Shown here: positions 43,520 to 52,264 of the stretch, piece after piece
Position numbering within the stretch: the first letter of the stretch is position 1
Layout: every line of letters starts with the position of its first letter
Assembly (NCBI GenBank): GCA_035718275.1
Contig: DASTHI010000010.1
Span: forward strand, 124,001 to 188,000
From: Pseudolabrys sp035718275
GTDB taxonomy: Bacteria; Pseudomonadota; Alphaproteobacteria; Rhizobiales; Xanthobacteraceae
DNA length: 64,000 nucleotides
Direction: 5' to 3'
The notes under the pieces: generated by a model
What the model was told of the DNA's origin: nothing
The model's database searches: none
Seen by the model: the letters and a program-made list of their open reading frames with translations, nothing else
Position numbers and translations under genes: made by a program

Positions 43520-44497
43520 CTACTTCAAGCTGCCGAGTGTCAGGTCTGCCGACAGCTTTGCGATGAATGCCGCCCCGCACCAGTTCGACAGGGCCGTGGT
43601 GGTGAAGTTGTTGACGACAGTATTGATGGGTCCAGCGGCGCCGGGATCCGCGGTCAAGGAGTTGCACTCGGCTTTCGACAGGTTGGTGTCGTGATAGCGC
43701 AGATCAAGTGTGAACACTTTCCATGTGAATCCCAGGCCGACATTCCAGTAGGCATAGTCCGGAAGGTCCCAGCCACCAGTGCCGGCATTATTCACGAATA
43801 CGCCGGGAACAAGATCAGTCGTGCCAAGCCAGTAATATCCCGCTTCACCTGACACATAGAAGCCGAGATCAGGCGGAAGCATGCCAGTGGGAAGAGTGAG
43901 CTTGGCCGTCCCAGAGGCATAGGTCCCATCCGCGCCGGTCTTGAGCCAACTGGGCGAGTAATAGACGTTGGCCCCGAGCGTCACCACGGGATTAACCGTC
44001 CACGCGACCTTGCCGTAGACTTCCCAGAAGTCCGTGTCGGCGAGCGTTGTATTCCCGTTCAGGAAGCCCGGCACGCCTCCGCAGACCCCTGCTACCCCGC
44101 AGAACTGCGTCTCGTGCGGATACCAGTAGTAGATCGCGCCAAGATCGAAGGCCAGAGCTCCAAAGGTCGGCCGAATGCCTCCGTAAAGATCAATTTCCGC
44201 CGTGGGATCGGTGGCGAGCTTGACGCTCGTCCCGGCGATGCCAGCGTACGCCTGCACGTCCGGGGTGATGTTGAAACGTGGTTCGAAGTAAGCCGCGGCG
44301 GCGGGTCCGCGATCAGATTGCGAAATGCCGCGGAAATTGTAATCGCTCATAATAGCCGCACCGAATGCGAGATCCCATGGACTCGGCACAGCAGCCGGAA
44401 CTGCCCTGACGCCTTTGACGGGCATGTCTGCAGCAAATACGGGTGTTGCGGCGGACAGCGCGAGCGCAGTTGCAACCGACAAGATCAGCCTGCTCAT
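43520..44497 (-). CDS. TorF-family putative outer-membrane porin
   Basis: A 325-residue beta-barrel protein of the TIGR02001 (TorF) type. It has a signal peptide (MSRLILSVATALALSAATP, cleavage after VFA), then alternating aromatic/hydrophobic strands such as DLAFGAAIMSDYNFRGISQS, the family's opening signature, and WNVGLGFTWKVFTLDLRYHD. Four Cys in two pairs (loop CGVAGVCGG; late CN...WCG) may form disulfides. The ATG at 44497 follows AAGAAGGGGG; the longer ORF to 44641 is unlikely. Proposed porins of this family may pass small anions. Confidence 0.88.
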   Translation of the reverse strand: MSRLILSVATALALSAATPVFAADMPVKGVRAVPAAVPSPWDLAFGAAIMSDYNFRGISQSDRGPAAAAYFEPRFNITPDVQAYAGIAGTSVKLATDPTAEIDLYGGIRPTFGALAFDLGAIYYWYPHETQFCGVAGVCGGVPGFLNGNTTLADTDFWEVYGKVAWTVNPVVTLGANVYYSPSWLKTGADGTYASGTAKLTLPTGMLPPDLGFYVSGEAGYYWLGTTDLVPGVFVNNAGTGGWDLPDYAYWNVGLGFTWKVFTLDLRYHDTNLSKAECNSLTADPGAAGPINTVVNNFTTTALSNWCGAAFIAKLSADLTLGSLK

Positions 44498-44825
44498 CGA
44501 ACCAGCCCCCTTCTTATTGACCGGCGCCAAATTCCTGCCGGTCTCCGCGCCCGTCGGATGCGCCTGATTTAACAACCGGCGGCTACGGAGATTCCCATGG
44601 CGACATATGCGCCGTCGAATTTTAGAGCCGGCTTTGCACAACGCGGCAAGACGAAAACAGCGGCAAGTGCTGCCTTTTTAGGCGGTAAGACGAACTTTCA
44701 ACAAAAAGAAACCGCTCGTTGCGCGGAAAATCATAAGCGCAATGCTTCGTGACAAGCAGGCAGCGCCGGCCACAGGCGCGTCCGCCGATTTGGACCGGCG
44801 TCCAACGCCTGGGCTGGCAGCACCA
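44498..44825. other. Intergenic region upstream of the porin gene
   Basis: A 328-nt region without a convincing gene. It must carry the porin promoter (minus strand) and the 3' end of the ketopantoate-reductase-like gene's transcript. I see a short GGCA/TGCC stem followed by TTTTT near 44667-44685, too weak to call a terminator, and no repeat or RNA structure. Confidence 0.5.
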
Positions 44826-45902
44826 CTATGCCGCGGCGGCTTTCTTGCGATTTGCCTCAAGCCGCGAGTCGACGAGAGCCACGATGCCATCAATGACCGG
44901 GTGGCTCAGCCCCTTCTGTCTGGCGATCAATTGCACCAGCTTGTCGGCGCGCTCGATATTCGGAGCTCCGTTTTGCAGCGCACGGGCGGCAGAAGCGGGC
45001 CGCGTGAGACTTTGCGCGGCGGCCGCATATTTCTCGAACGGTACCAGATCACTGGGAGAAGCTCCCAGTTTGACGCACAAGTCGAACACAAAATTATACA
45101 CCGAGCGGGCCTCTTCAATATTGGAATGCACCGCTTCCTGCGCAGTTCGCATTCCATCCTTGGTAATGCAGCGGTAGTTGCCGGCGAGCAGCATCGCCCA
45201 TTTGGCCAGTGGCACGAAAATTGAGTCGTGCACACGCAATTTCACCGGCAGCTCGATTTTTCCTTCCGGCACCTCGAAACGAACGGCATCGATATCTTTC
45301 TCAAGCTGACGCAAGATTGCCGTGTGCATGTCGTTGTCGAACCTGGCAACCTTGAAATTGGTTGGCAGGGTCACCTGCAGAACGTTGACCTTTTCTTCCG
45401 GTGGGCGAATGGCCTGAGGATCGGGACTGCACAAAGTGAGCAGGCCGGGATCAAAGCTGTCCCAAACGCTCGCATCGGTGTACGCTGCTTTTAGCGCATC
45501 GTAATTGAGGCCCGGAATGCGCTTAATATACGGAAGTGGTGGCATGTTCATGATCGACATGCAGGGCACCCTGGATTTGGCGACAGCATCCAGCAATTCA
45601 CGAACCCCCGGCGAACGATATTGCGGCTCCTGCATGGCCAGCCCGACGAGATCGTAACCTTTCGGATTTACACCTGCGGCTCCACCGGCAGTGACCTTGC
45701 CCGGAAGCTTTCGCGAGTCGATCTCGACTTGATCCTTGCGACCCTTCACTGGCAAACGCACGCGGAAGCCTTCCGCGTTGATCAGATCCGCTTCGGCCGG
45801 CAGGCACACCAGATGCACCGAATGGCCACCAAATAACATCTTGGAAGCAAGCAGTGATCCGTATGAGGCGCCCATGATGAGAATTTTGTAAGTTGCCGGC
45901 AT
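44826..45902 (-). CDS. Ketopantoate reductase (PanE/ApbA)-family protein
   Basis: A 358-residue NAD(P)-dependent oxidoreductase of the PanE fold. The Rossmann loop reads ILIMGASYGSLLAS, one residue shorter than the usual GxGxxG and without its middle Gly, so cofactor binding may differ. The C-terminal helical domain carries DSIFVPLAKWAMLLAGNYRCI in place of the usual KxxxN region. PanE reduces 2-oxopantoate to pantoate; relatives reduce other 2-oxo acids. It lies 136 nt downstream of glcF on the same strand, which points to 2-hydroxy/2-oxo acid metabolism rather than coenzyme A synthesis. Confidence 0.75.
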   Translation of the reverse strand: MPATYKILIMGASYGSLLASKMLFGGHSVHLVCLPAEADLINAEGFRVRLPVKGRKDQVEIDSRKLPGKVTAGGAAGVNPKGYDLVGLAMQEPQYRSPGVRELLDAVAKSRVPCMSIMNMPPLPYIKRIPGLNYDALKAAYTDASVWDSFDPGLLTLCSPDPQAIRPPEEKVNVLQVTLPTNFKVARFDNDMHTAILRQLEKDIDAVRFEVPEGKIELPVKLRVHDSIFVPLAKWAMLLAGNYRCITKDGMRTAQEAVHSNIEEARSVYNFVFDLCVKLGASPSDLVPFEKYAAAAQSLTRPASAARALQNGAPNIERADKLVQLIARQKGLSHPVIDGIVALVDSRLEANRKKAAAA

Positions 45903-45995
45903 TGCGGCCTCCCTTATTGTTTGTTCCTGAAATAGAGAATGTCGGCCCTGGCGGCCATCCGTGGCATGCTATGCGGCTGGACAAATTGTTGCAAT

Positions 45996-46010
45996 CCGCC
46001 AATCCGGCGG
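45996..46010 (-). terminator. Possible terminator hairpin after glcF
   Basis: A 5-bp GC stem (CCGCC / GGCGG) with a 5-nt loop lies about 30 nt after the glcF stop. The T-rich flank is on the plus-strand side, so for glcF it would be a weak terminator or attenuator before the reductase gene. Confidence 0.3.
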
Positions 46011-46038
46011 TTGTTTTGTTTGAACGGCATTGTGCAGT

Positions 46039-47349
46039 TCATCGCGCGGTCTCACCGAGAGCTTGAGGACGTGGGCCGCCCGTTGCCCAGTCGACCAATT
46101 CGACCGTATGCACGACGGGAATCGTCGTTCCGCCGGAGAGCTGGGTAATACAGCCAATGTTGCCGGCTGCGATCACATCCGGTTTGAGACTCCCGATATT
46201 GGCAAGTTTTCGGGCACGAAGCTGGTTTGCCAGGCCGGGCTGAAGAATGTTGTAGGTCCCCGCAGATCCGCAGCACAGGTGACCTTCCGGCACCTCTTTG
46301 ACGGCAAATCCCGACTTCTGAAGCAACTCGACGGGCTCGCGTGTGACTTTCTGCCCATGCTGAAGAGAGCATGCGGAATGATACGCAACTATGAGATGCT
46401 CGTTCGCAACCGCGCGTTTGAGATTTAGCCCCGCAAGGTATTCGGTGATGTCCTTTGCGAGATTCGCCACCCGCGCAGCCTTGACCGAGTAATGCGGATC
46501 CATGCGCAGCATGAATCCGTAATCCTTGATCGTCGTTCCGCACCCGGAGACCGTAACCAGAATAGCATCAAGCCCAGGACCTTCTATTTCGCGCGTCCAT
46601 GCGTCGATATTATTGCGGGCCTGCGCCAGCGCTTCTTCCTCGCGCCCCATATGATGCAGCAGAGATCCGCAACACGCCTCGCCCGCGGCCACAACAACCT
46701 CGATTCCGTGGCGGTTGAGCAGCCGAATGGCTGCATCATCAATCGACGGAGCAAGGACAGGATTGATGCAACCGGACAGCAGAGCCACGCGGCCCCGACG
46801 TCGCCCATCGACGGCATAGACTTTGCCTACCCTCTCGATCGGGGGCGCAGGCTTGCGGCGCGGCGTCAGCCGGAGCATGGCTGCCAGCCGACCCATACCC
46901 AATACGTGGAGAATGGGCGCGAACGGACGGGTCACCAGGCCGGCCACCACCGCGAGCCTGAACAGGCCCGGATTTGGAAGGACACGCGCAAGCAATCCGC
47001 GCAGCATGCGATCGGATAGCGGGCGCTTGTAAGTCTTTTCGACGTGCTCACGCGCGTGATCGACAAGGTGCATATAGTGGACGCCTGAGGGGCAGGTGGT
47101 CATGCACGCCAGGCAAGACAGGCATCGATCAAGATGCTTCACCACCTCGGGCGAGGGACGTCTCGCGCTCTCAAGCATGTCCTTGATCAAGTAGATTCGT
47201 CCGCGTGGTGAATCGAGCTCGTCGCCGAGCAGCACATATGTCGGGCAGGTTGCCGTGCAGAAACCGCAATGAACGCACGCCCGTAAGATCTTCTCAGATG
47301 ACGCGACTTGAGGATCGAGCAACTGCGTGGGAGTGAACGAGGTCTGCAT
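46039..47349 (-). CDS. glcF: Glycolate oxidase iron-sulfur subunit
   Basis: Electron-transfer subunit of the membrane-associated glycolate (2-hydroxyacid) oxidase, 436 residues. Two [4Fe-4S] motifs occur near the N terminus: CVHCGFCTATCP and CLSCLACMTTCP. Two CCG-type motifs (GEACCGSLLHH and GHLCCGSAGTYN) follow in the C-terminal half. The ATG at 47349 is used; the upstream TTG at 47355 adds two residues only. It follows glcE after 77 nt, the standard glcDEF order. Confidence 0.95.
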   Translation of the reverse strand: MQTSFTPTQLLDPQVASSEKILRACVHCGFCTATCPTYVLLGDELDSPRGRIYLIKDMLESARRPSPEVVKHLDRCLSCLACMTTCPSGVHYMHLVDHAREHVEKTYKRPLSDRMLRGLLARVLPNPGLFRLAVVAGLVTRPFAPILHVLGMGRLAAMLRLTPRRKPAPPIERVGKVYAVDGRRRGRVALLSGCINPVLAPSIDDAAIRLLNRHGIEVVVAAGEACCGSLLHHMGREEEALAQARNNIDAWTREIEGPGLDAILVTVSGCGTTIKDYGFMLRMDPHYSVKAARVANLAKDITEYLAGLNLKRAVANEHLIVAYHSACSLQHGQKVTREPVELLQKSGFAVKEVPEGHLCCGSAGTYNILQPGLANQLRARKLANIGSLKPDVIAAGNIGCITQLSGGTTIPVVHTVELVDWATGGPRPQALGETAR

Positions 47350-47426
47350 CAGCAATTCACGCTTTCACTTTCTAAGGGAGAGGCAAGGCAACCCGGCGAT
47401 CTTATGTTGCACGACCAACGCGCCGC

Positions 47427-48692
47427 TCAAAGGCCCGCCCACATGCGGCCAGGATTGAGTACGCCCTTGGGATCAAAGCTCTCCTTGATACGACTATTCA
47501 AAGCGCGTGTTGCCGTGTCTGCTGGCTCGAACACATCGATGGCAGCGCGCACAGACGTCGGTCCGCGAACCAGAGTCGCGTGCCCGCCGAGTGCGGCAAC
47601 TGCGCGGCGGATCGCCCCAGCGTCGGGCTCATGCGCGAGCGGCATCGCCACCCAAATGAGCCCGCCAGCCCAGTCGTAATACATCTGTGCTGCCGGCGTG
47701 ATCGCCGCTGCAATCTCGTGCCCCCGCCTCGGGGTGACCGAGATTCGCCACAACGGACGAATGCGGGCCGCTTCAATGGCAAAGGGCTTCACGTCTCGGA
47801 TGTCTCGCCAGAGCGCGCGGGAGGTTGCGTGATCCAGCACGCTCACCTGACCGAATTCCTTCATTATCAAAACGAGCGCATTGCTCCGGTGCACCACCGA
47901 TGGCGCGAAACCTTCTACCCGCAGAACGGTCGAAGCCTGTGGCCGCGGCAGTCCGTCAAACCACGAGGAGACATGATCGGGCAAATGTGCGGCACCGGAG
48001 ATGTCGCAAGCAGATCCCGTCGCCGTAGCCATTGCGGCGCAGGCTCGCGCATCGTCCAGCCCTGCGACCAGAACCGATACCTCGGTTTCCGCCTTAGGCA
48101 GCACCTTCATCGTAATTTCGGTCATCGCCGCGAGCGTGCCCCAGGAGCCGGCCAGCAGCTTGCAGAGGTCATAACCTGTGACGTTCTTCACCACCCGCCC
48201 GCCGGACTTGATCGTTTCGCCGCGGCCCGTGACCGCGGTCACACCAAGAAAATGGTCGCGAGCAGCACCCGCCTTGATGCGCCGCGGACCTGAGAGATTG
48301 GCGGCTACGGCGCCGCCGAGCGTGCCGCGCCCCGGGTCTCCGCCGTGCAGCGGGCCATAGTCGATCGGCTCAAAAGCGAATTCCTGTTTGTTTTTTTCGA
48401 GGAGTGCTTCGATTTCGGCGAGCGGCGTTCCTGCCCGCGCGGACAGGACCAACTCGGCAGGCTCGTACAAAGTCACCCCCGTCAGTCCCGACAGGTCGAG
48501 AGTCACATCGGTCTGCGTCGCACGTCCGATGGAACGCTTGGTTCCCTGACCGACAATCTCGAGAGGCTTCTCATTGGAAAGTGCCCAGCGCACTGCCTCC
48601 TCCACCTCCCTTTCGTCGCGGGGTTTGAGTGCGTTTGTCCTGGCCTGATCGCTCATGGCCGTGCCTTCACGCGACGCGGTCGTAATGCTCAT
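47427..48692 (-). CDS. glcE: Glycolate oxidase FAD-binding subunit
   Basis: Truncated FAD/PCMH-type subunit that forms the enzyme with GlcD and GlcF, 421 residues from the ATG at 48692. KPRDEREVEEAVRWAL, EIVGQGTKRSIGR and GGAVAANLSGPRRIKAGAARDHFLG are family signatures; the C-terminal end (KGVLNPGRMWAGL) is the shared FAD-oxidase motif. The ATG at 48692 follows AAGGGGGG and begins 16 nt after the glcD stop; an internal ATG at 48656 with GAAGG is a fair alternative. Confidence 0.94.
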   Translation of the reverse strand: MSITTASREGTAMSDQARTNALKPRDEREVEEAVRWALSNEKPLEIVGQGTKRSIGRATQTDVTLDLSGLTGVTLYEPAELVLSARAGTPLAEIEALLEKNKQEFAFEPIDYGPLHGGDPGRGTLGGAVAANLSGPRRIKAGAARDHFLGVTAVTGRGETIKSGGRVVKNVTGYDLCKLLAGSWGTLAAMTEITMKVLPKAETEVSVLVAGLDDARACAAMATATGSACDISGAAHLPDHVSSWFDGLPRPQASTVLRVEGFAPSVVHRSNALVLIMKEFGQVSVLDHATSRALWRDIRDVKPFAIEAARIRPLWRISVTPRRGHEIAAAITPAAQMYYDWAGGLIWVAMPLAHEPDAGAIRRAVAALGGHATLVRGPTSVRAAIDVFEPADTATRALNSRIKESFDPKGVLNPGRMWAGL

Positions 48693-48708
48693 CGAGCGCC
48701 CCCCCTTA

Positions 48709-50202
48709 TCAGAACCGCGGAATATCAGGGAACGGCAGCTGCCCGCTGTGCACATGCAGGCGTCCCAGCTCGGCGCAGCGATGAAGCTGCGGAAATACCT
48801 TGCCGGGATTGAGCAATCCTTTTGAATCGAAGGCACATTTGACGCGCTGTTGCTGGTGGAGATCTATTTCGGAAAACATCGTGGGCATCAGATCGCGTTT
48901 TTCCACTCCGACTCCGTGCTCGCCGGTCAGCACCCCGCCCACCTCGACGCAGAGTTTGAGAATCTCGGCCCCGAACTGTTCGGTGGCATCCAGTTCGCCA
49001 GGCACGTTCGCATCATAGAGAATAAGCGGGTGAAGATTGCCATCGCCCGCATGAAACACGTTGGCAACACGCAGGCCGTACTTCGATGACATTTCTTTCA
49101 TGCGCTTGAGTACGAGCGGCAACCGGGCGCGCGGAATGGTCCCGTCCATGCAGTAATAGTCCGGTGAGATGCGTCCGACTGCGGGGAATGCCGCCTTGCG
49201 GCCAGCCCAAAACAGCAATCGTTCCTGCTCCGAACGCGAGGCCTTGCAGGACACTGCACGGCACTCGCGAGCGATTCTATCTACGCGTTCGATCAGGTGA
49301 TCTACTTCGGCCGCCGGTCCGTCGAGTTCCACAATCAGCAACGCCTCGACGTCGAGCGGATAACCTGCGTGGACAAACTGTTCGGCGGCCATGATCGCCG
49401 GACCATCCATAATTTCCATGCCAGCCGGAATGATGCCGGCCGCGATAATGCGCGAGACACATTCGCCCGCGTCTTCCGAGCTTGGAAAGCCGACTAGCAG
49501 AGCCCGTGCTGTCTCGGGCTTCTTCAGGATACGCACGGTCACTTCCGTCACCACCCCGAGAAGGCCTTCAGACCCGGTGATCAGGCCGAGCAAATCGTAG
49601 CCGGGAGCATCAAGGTGCTTTCCGCCGATACGGAGCACCTCGCCGGTTATCAGCACGATTTCACATCCAAGGATGTTGTTGGTGGTCATTCCATATTTCA
49701 GGCAATGCACGCCGCCGGAATTCTCAGCTATATTGCCGCCGATGGTGCAGGCGATCTGAGATGATGGATCGGGCGCGTAATAGAATCCGGCGTGCGCCAC
49801 CGCGTTGCTTACAGCAAGATTCGTAACACCAGGCCCAACGACAGCCACTCGATTTTCGAAATCGATCTCTAGAATCTTGTTGAACTTAGCCATTCCAAGC
49901 AGCACGCCGTCGGCCAGCGGAAGCGCACCTCCCGACAGAGAGGTACCTGCTCCGCGAGGGACAACCCTGATCCCCTCCTCGTGGCAATAACGAAGTACCG
50001 CCGCGACTTGCTGCGTCGTCTCCGGGAGCACCACGACCATAGGAAGTTGCCGGTAAGCGGTCAGCCCATCCGTTTCGTAGGGGCGCATTTCCAATTCGCT
50101 TGCGATTACGCCCTCTCCGGGAACAATGGCCCGCAGCGAAGCGATGATGCGATCGCGACGTTTCAGCACGGACGCATTCGGCTCCGGCATGCGCACTGAC
50201 AT
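48709..50202 (-). CDS. glcD: Glycolate oxidase catalytic flavoprotein subunit
   Basis: FAD enzyme oxidising glycolate or D-lactate-like 2-hydroxyacids to 2-oxoacids, 497 residues. It contains the FAD-binding PRGAGTSLSGGALPLADG, the flavin-domain IGGNIAENSGGVHCLKYG, the catalytic-domain histidine region NVFHAGDGNLHPLI and the end CGEHGVGVEKRDLM-type TGEHGVGVEK. The ATG at 50202 has AAGGAG. It heads glcDEF and is divergent from the cytochrome c gene. No glcC-type regulator is nearby. Confidence 0.96.
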   Translation of the reverse strand: MSVRMPEPNASVLKRRDRIIASLRAIVPGEGVIASELEMRPYETDGLTAYRQLPMVVVLPETTQQVAAVLRYCHEEGIRVVPRGAGTSLSGGALPLADGVLLGMAKFNKILEIDFENRVAVVGPGVTNLAVSNAVAHAGFYYAPDPSSQIACTIGGNIAENSGGVHCLKYGMTTNNILGCEIVLITGEVLRIGGKHLDAPGYDLLGLITGSEGLLGVVTEVTVRILKKPETARALLVGFPSSEDAGECVSRIIAAGIIPAGMEIMDGPAIMAAEQFVHAGYPLDVEALLIVELDGPAAEVDHLIERVDRIARECRAVSCKASRSEQERLLFWAGRKAAFPAVGRISPDYYCMDGTIPRARLPLVLKRMKEMSSKYGLRVANVFHAGDGNLHPLILYDANVPGELDATEQFGAEILKLCVEVGGVLTGEHGVGVEKRDLMPTMFSEIDLHQQQRVKCAFDSKGLLNPGKVFPQLHRCAELGRLHVHSGQLPFPDIPRF

Positions 50203-50342
50203 TGAGAACTCCTTTGGCCTTGCAAAGATATCAGTGATTTGACGGCTTACACATAGGGCTGGCAAATACCAAGCAAGCCATGCAACCGCGGGGAGGACCC
50301 GGGGGATTTGCTGCCAAGTCCACTTATGGGAGCCAAATAATC

Positions 50343-50726
50343 ATGAAGTCGTTGCTTTCTGCAGTCTTGCTTGTTCTTGCGATCTCTGATGCTGCATTGG
50401 CGCAAGATGTCGCAGCAGGTGAACAGTCATTCAAGAAGTGTTTCCCGTGCCATTCTGTTGGTGAAGGAGCCAAGAACAAGGTGGGCCCGGAGCTCAATGG
50501 CCTTGACGGGCGCCATTCCGGCACGGCTCCCAACTATAATTATTCGGAGTCCAACAAGAATTCCGGCATTACGTGGAACGAACAGACGTTCAAGGAGTAC
50601 ATCAAGGATCCTCGCGCTAAAATCCCCAATACCAAGATGGTCTTTCCGGGCATCAAGAACGAAAAAGAGGCCACCGATCTTTGGGCCTATCTCAAGCAAT
50701 TCGGTCCGGACGGCAAAAAGAAATAG
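50343..50726 (+). CDS. Soluble class I cytochrome c (c2/c550-like)
   Basis: A 127-residue periplasmic electron carrier. A signal peptide (1-20, cleavage after ALA) precedes the heme site CFPCH (C33, C36, H37); the axial Met is M99 in NTKMVFPG. KVGPELNGLDGRHSG and IKNEKEATDLWAYLKQF are class I signatures. The ATG at 50343 has GGGAG upstream; the ORF's earlier start at 50280 would add a non-signal segment. It could accept electrons from the bc1 complex. It is divergent from glcD and 90 nt before the stress protein gene. Confidence 0.95.
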   Translation: MKSLLSAVLLVLAISDAALAQDVAAGEQSFKKCFPCHSVGEGAKNKVGPELNGLDGRHSGTAPNYNYSESNKNSGITWNEQTFKEYIKDPRAKIPNTKMVFPGIKNEKEATDLWAYLKQFGPDGKKK

Positions 50727-50751
50727 GATTGCACTGCAAGGGGCCTGGCGT

Positions 50752-50765
50752 TTGACCTCTGTCAA
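50752..50765 (+). promoter_or_regulatory. FixK/FNR-type box upstream of the universal stress gene
   Basis: TTGACCTCTGTCAA is a perfect TTGAC-N4-GTCAA palindrome. Its centre is 30 nt before a CATCAT/TCATAA -10-like hexamer near 50790, the class II activator layout, and the predicted start near 50800 leaves room for the AGGAGG ribosome site of the gene at 50817. Confidence 0.75.
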
Positions 50766-50816
50766 TATGATGGGGCCGACAACGCCGCATCATAAAAAAG
50801 TTAGGAGGATCGCATC

Positions 50817-51644
50817 ATGATCAAAGATATTGTCGTCAATCTCGGGTTGGGGGCACAAGATCCGACCTGCGAGTATGCCGTGTCGGTCGCCGAGGCCTTT
50901 GATGCCCATTTGCTCGGAATTGCTGTTGCCTATGAACCGGTCATTCCCGGCACAATCATGGGCGCCATTCCCCCGGAAGTGATTGAAGGACAGCGCGCGG
51001 AATCGAGCAAGAGCGCGCAAGCCGCAATCGCCCGCTTTGAACAGGCCGCAAAGCGCAGCGGCATTTCATTCGAAACTCGCGTCATTTCCGCATCCCTGTC
51101 GGGTGCCGCCGACCAGATTGGCAGGATTGCCCGCCGCTTCGACCTAGTCATCGTAGGGCAACCACCGCGCTCGGACTCGCTTCCTGCCGAGGTTGTTGGT
51201 GAAGGTGTGCTCTTCGAGTCCGGCCGGCCAGTTATCTTTGTGCCCTTTATTCAGAAGGGCGGGATGAAACTCGACCGCATCATGGTGTGCTGGGACGGTA
51301 GCAGGGCGGCAAGCCGAGCGGTCGCGGATGCGCTCCCGTTCCTGAAAAAATCGAAGCAGGTGGAGATCGTCATCATTTCCGACAAGCCGAGCAAAAAGGA
51401 CGAGGTGCCCGGGGCCGATCTTGGCCAGCACCTTGCACGGCATGGGCTCAAGGTCGAGGTCAAACGCATTACCGCGCCGGACACCGACGTGCCGTCGACG
51501 ATTCTTTCCTACGCCGCCGATTCTTCAGCAGACATGATTGTGATGGGAGGGTACGGGCATTCGCGCCTGCGGGAGTTCGTGCTCGGAGGCGCCACACGCG
51601 GGCTGCTCGAGTCGATGACGGTACCGGTCCTGATGTCGCATTAA
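50817..51644 (+). CDS. Tandem-domain universal stress protein
   Basis: A 275-residue cytosolic protein made of two UspA domains (about 1-135 and 145-275). The second keeps the ATP-binding pattern GGYGHSRLREFVLGGATRGLLESMTVPVLMSH in overlapping pieces (G-2x-G-9x-G-S/T type). The first domain has lost it (VGQPPRSDSLPAEVVGEGVLFESG has only part). A perfect AGGAGG site precedes the ATG. The FixK/FNR-type box upstream suggests expression at low oxygen. Confidence 0.93.
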   Translation: MIKDIVVNLGLGAQDPTCEYAVSVAEAFDAHLLGIAVAYEPVIPGTIMGAIPPEVIEGQRAESSKSAQAAIARFEQAAKRSGISFETRVISASLSGAADQIGRIARRFDLVIVGQPPRSDSLPAEVVGEGVLFESGRPVIFVPFIQKGGMKLDRIMVCWDGSRAASRAVADALPFLKKSKQVEIVIISDKPSKKDEVPGADLGQHLARHGLKVEVKRITAPDTDVPSTILSYAADSSADMIVMGGYGHSRLREFVLGGATRGLLESMTVPVLMSH

Positions 51645-51724
51645 ATTGCGATCTGTCGAGTGCTGGCAGATACCGCTGCAACGACCTTGGCCCCATGCTC
51701 CACTCAAACCGGAGTGACGCGGCC

Positions 51725-52255
51725 ATGCTTGAGCGTCATGTCGTCTTGCGCGATGGACAGAAGGCCCTGATCCGGCCGCTCCGACCGGAAGATGCCGATC
51801 TTTATCCGGACTTCCTTGCCGAGGTCACGCCTGATGATTTGCGTCTGAGATTTTTTGCGCCGATGCGTGAGCTCAGGCCAGAGCTAATCGACAAACTCGT
51901 TCACTACGATCCGAAACGCGCAATGGCATTCATCGCCATTGAAGAAACGACGAAAAGCATGTTGGGCGTTGTCCGCCTGCATGATGATCCAAACGGAAAT
52001 AGCGGAGAATTCGCGATTCTGGTTCGTTCTAGGCTCAAAGGGCGTGGACTTGGTTGGCTGATGATGAAGCACATGATCGCTTATGCCCGCGAAAAGAATC
52101 TGCAGATGATCCACGGCCAGGTGCTGGCCGAGAACTCCACGATGCTGCTGATGTGCGCAGAACTCGGCTTCAGCATCACAGATGACCCCGAAGAGCATGG
52201 AGTCAAACGCGTGACGCTGCCGCTTCACGAATTGTCAGCCATCCCGCCGCGCTGA
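51725..52255 (+). CDS. GNAT-family N-acetyltransferase
   Basis: A 176-residue acetyltransferase. The acetyl-CoA-binding motif A is RSRLKGRGLGWLMMKHMI (R-x-x-G-x-G pattern in the GRGLG part), and the start LERHVVLRDGQKALIRPLRPEDA matches the GNAT domain found in protein lysine acetyltransferases of the Pat group, but without a cyclic-nucleotide domain. The ATG at 51725 has a GGAG 10 nt upstream; the ATG at 51695 is an alternative. It is 80 nt after the stress gene on the same strand, so they may be co-regulated. Confidence 0.9.
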   Translation: MLERHVVLRDGQKALIRPLRPEDADLYPDFLAEVTPDDLRLRFFAPMRELRPELIDKLVHYDPKRAMAFIAIEETTKSMLGVVRLHDDPNGNSGEFAILVRSRLKGRGLGWLMMKHMIAYAREKNLQMIHGQVLAENSTMLLMCAELGFSITDDPEEHGVKRVTLPLHELSAIPPR

Positions 52256-52264
52256 TTAATGCGG

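Noticed and set aside
44660..44690. A small GGCA/TGCC stem followed by five T
   Set aside because: A stem of four base pairs is too weak, and no plus-strand gene ends there.
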